This document shows positions 62,972 through 64,000 of a stretch of DNA of 64,000 nt, piece by piece. The stretch comes from Castellaniella denitrificans. Lineage in GTDB: Bacteria > Pseudomonadota > Gammaproteobacteria > Burkholderiales > Burkholderiaceae_B. Positions within the stretch are counted from its first letter, which is position 1, and the number at the start of each line of letters is the position of its first letter. The DNA lies in assembly GCF_042653765.1 (NCBI RefSeq), contig NZ_JBHSEZ010000001.1, forward strand, positions 496,001-560,000, read 5' to 3'. The notes beneath the pieces are model-generated. The model was given only the letters and a program-made list of their open reading frames with translations, ran no database searches and had not been told where the DNA came from. The translations under genes and the position numbers were made by a program.

Positions 62972-64000
62972 ATGAGCGTACGACACGCCCGCACTCCCCT
63001 GGCGCTGGCCCTGGCCCTGACGGCCGCCGGCCTGACGCCCGTCCAGGCCCAGGAAGTCACGAGCCTCAAGCCCATCACCGTCAGCGGCGACGCCCAGGCC
63101 ACCCCGCTGAATCCCGGCGTGAAGGCCGAACGCGCCCGCCTGGACGACGTGGCCGGCGGCACCAACCTGATCGAGCCGCAGAAGGAGACCCGCCTGGCCA
63201 CGCTGAAGGACGCCCTGGACTACCAGCCCGGCCTGGTGGTGCAGGAATTCTTCGGCGGCCTGGACCAGCCGCGCCTGAACATCCGCGGCTCGGGCATCCA
63301 GAGCAACCCCGTGAACCGGGGCGTGCTGCTGATGCAGGACGGCCTGCCGCTGAACGAGGCCGACGGCTCCTTCGTGATCGGTTTCCTGGAACCGCGCAAC
63401 GCCCGCCTGATCAGCGTCCGCCGGGGCGCCAACGCCCTGTCGCCGGCCGCCACCACCCTGGGCGGCGAGCTGGACTTCCAGTCCCTGACGGCCACGGAAG
63501 GCGACGTGCTGCGCGTGGAAGGCGGCAGCTTCGGCCGCTTCGGCGCCCAGGCCGCCAAAGGCTTCCGCAGCGACAACCTGGACGGCCGCCTGAGCGTCAC
63601 CCACGACAAGTACGATGGCTACCGCAACCACTCCGGTTCCGAACGCACCAGCGTGCAGGGCAATTTCGGCGTCCAGGGCGACGGCTTCGAGAACCGGACG
63701 TACCTGTCGTACGTGGACCTGGACGTGGACATTCCGTTCGTCGTGACGCGTTCCATGATGGAGGACGATCCGACCAGCGTGATCGGCGACGGCAACACCG
63801 CCAACCACCCCCTGAACGTATACAAACGCGATCCGCACCGTACGTCGCGCCAGTTCCGCGCCGCCAACCGCACATACTGGGGCACGGAAACCCTGAACAA
63901 CACCTTCGGCGTCTATGCCCAGAACATCGACGATACCTTCCAGGATCCATTGGTATCGACCGTGACCGATGGCATGACCTACGGCGCCCAATGGCAGCTC
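62972..64000 (+). CDS. TonB-dependent outer-membrane receptor (N-terminal part)
   Basis: 343 residues are visible before the right edge; full receptors run 650-800. A signal peptide (RTPLALALALTAAGLTPVQA) leads to a TonB-box-like LKPITVSGDA and the plug domain (LKDALDYQPGLVVQEFFGG, LNIRGSGIQSNPVNRGVLLM, GANALSPAATTLGGELDFQS). Barrel strands follow (RVEGGSFGRFGAQAAKGF). The start has GAGGAA upstream and is 51 bp after the ATPase gene. It resembles FecA/siderophore-type receptors; the ligand is unknown. Confidence 0.92.
   Translation, partial: MSVRHARTPLALALALTAAGLTPVQAQEVTSLKPITVSGDAQATPLNPGVKAERARLDDVAGGTNLIEPQKETRLATLKDALDYQPGLVVQEFFGGLDQPRLNIRGSGIQSNPVNRGVLLMQDGLPLNEADGSFVIGFLEPRNARLISVRRGANALSPAATTLGGELDFQSLTATEGDVLRVEGGSFGRFGAQAAKGFRSDNLDGRLSVTHDKYDGYRNHSGSERTSVQGNFGVQGDGFENRTYLSYVDLDVDIPFVVTRSMMEDDPTSVIGDGNTANHPLNVYKRDPHRTSRQFRAANRTYWGTETLNNTFGVYAQNIDDTFQDPLVSTVTDGMTYGAQWQL

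Overview
This is a 64 kb GC-rich chromosomal window from a betaproteobacterium. It most resembles Alcaligenaceae/Burkholderiales (Bordetella/Achromobacter-like). That placement rests on the gene order yhbY/rlmE-ftsH-folP-glmM next to ppx/ppk/pst, the small-type SRP RNA beside dnaX-ebfC-recR, the many NitT/TauT and Liv ABC transporters, and strong GC bias at third codon positions. It is inferred from gene content, not from a database search. Most of the window is ordinary core chromosome, with three accessory parts and one decayed insertion.

Region 1 (1-10.5 kb) is a phosphate block. It holds an acyl-CoA synthetase, pstSCAB (no phoU or phoBR beside it), ppk and ppx (divergent), and an OlsB-type acyltransferase for phosphorus-free ornithine lipids. 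A strong Pho box precedes pstS, and a candidate with the same layout precedes olsB. An unusual 80-bp element with covarying hairpins occurs three times here, twice placed exactly on a stop codon. Region 2 (10.5-18.2 kb) is housekeeping: glmM, folP, ftsH, rlmE, yhbY, greA (with an attenuator-like leader) and a uracil/xanthine permease.

Region 3 (18.3-26.8 kb) is a seven-gene operon of unknown substrate. It encodes a NitT/TauT-type importer, an enolase-superfamily enzyme, a Gfo/Idh/MocA oxidoreductase, a DUF993 (DHDPS-like) protein and a TIM-barrel isomerase. A sigma70-like promoter with a perfect inverted repeat over its -10 lies beside a TetR gene. A badly eroded LysR relic closes it. This is the best candidate for an undescribed pathway. 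Region 4 (26.8-42 kb) holds an SDR, carAB, transaldolase, a second NitT/TauT importer, recR-ebfC-dnaX with the SRP RNA, a LysR/DsbA-like pair and a GST.

Region 5 (42-50.6 kb) is a complete Liv-type importer. Its livF 3' end is repeated 3,853 bp downstream. The two copies bracket an exported amidohydrolase, a dead IS66 transposase and a DUF3024 gene. Region 6 (50.6-59.6 kb) holds a glutamine amidotransferase, DUF1801, tRNA-Leu(CAA), a GlxA-type regulator divergent from L-serine deaminase, an EamA exporter, a thioesterase, an LLM oxidoreductase, nadE and ilvD. Region 7 (59.7 kb to the end) holds a Crp/Fnr regulator divergent from a third NitT/TauT-like importer that overlaps translationally and leads into a TonB-dependent receptor. 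A Fur-box-like site lies in the shared promoter region, suggesting an iron- or metal-chelate uptake system with an unexpected ABC type.
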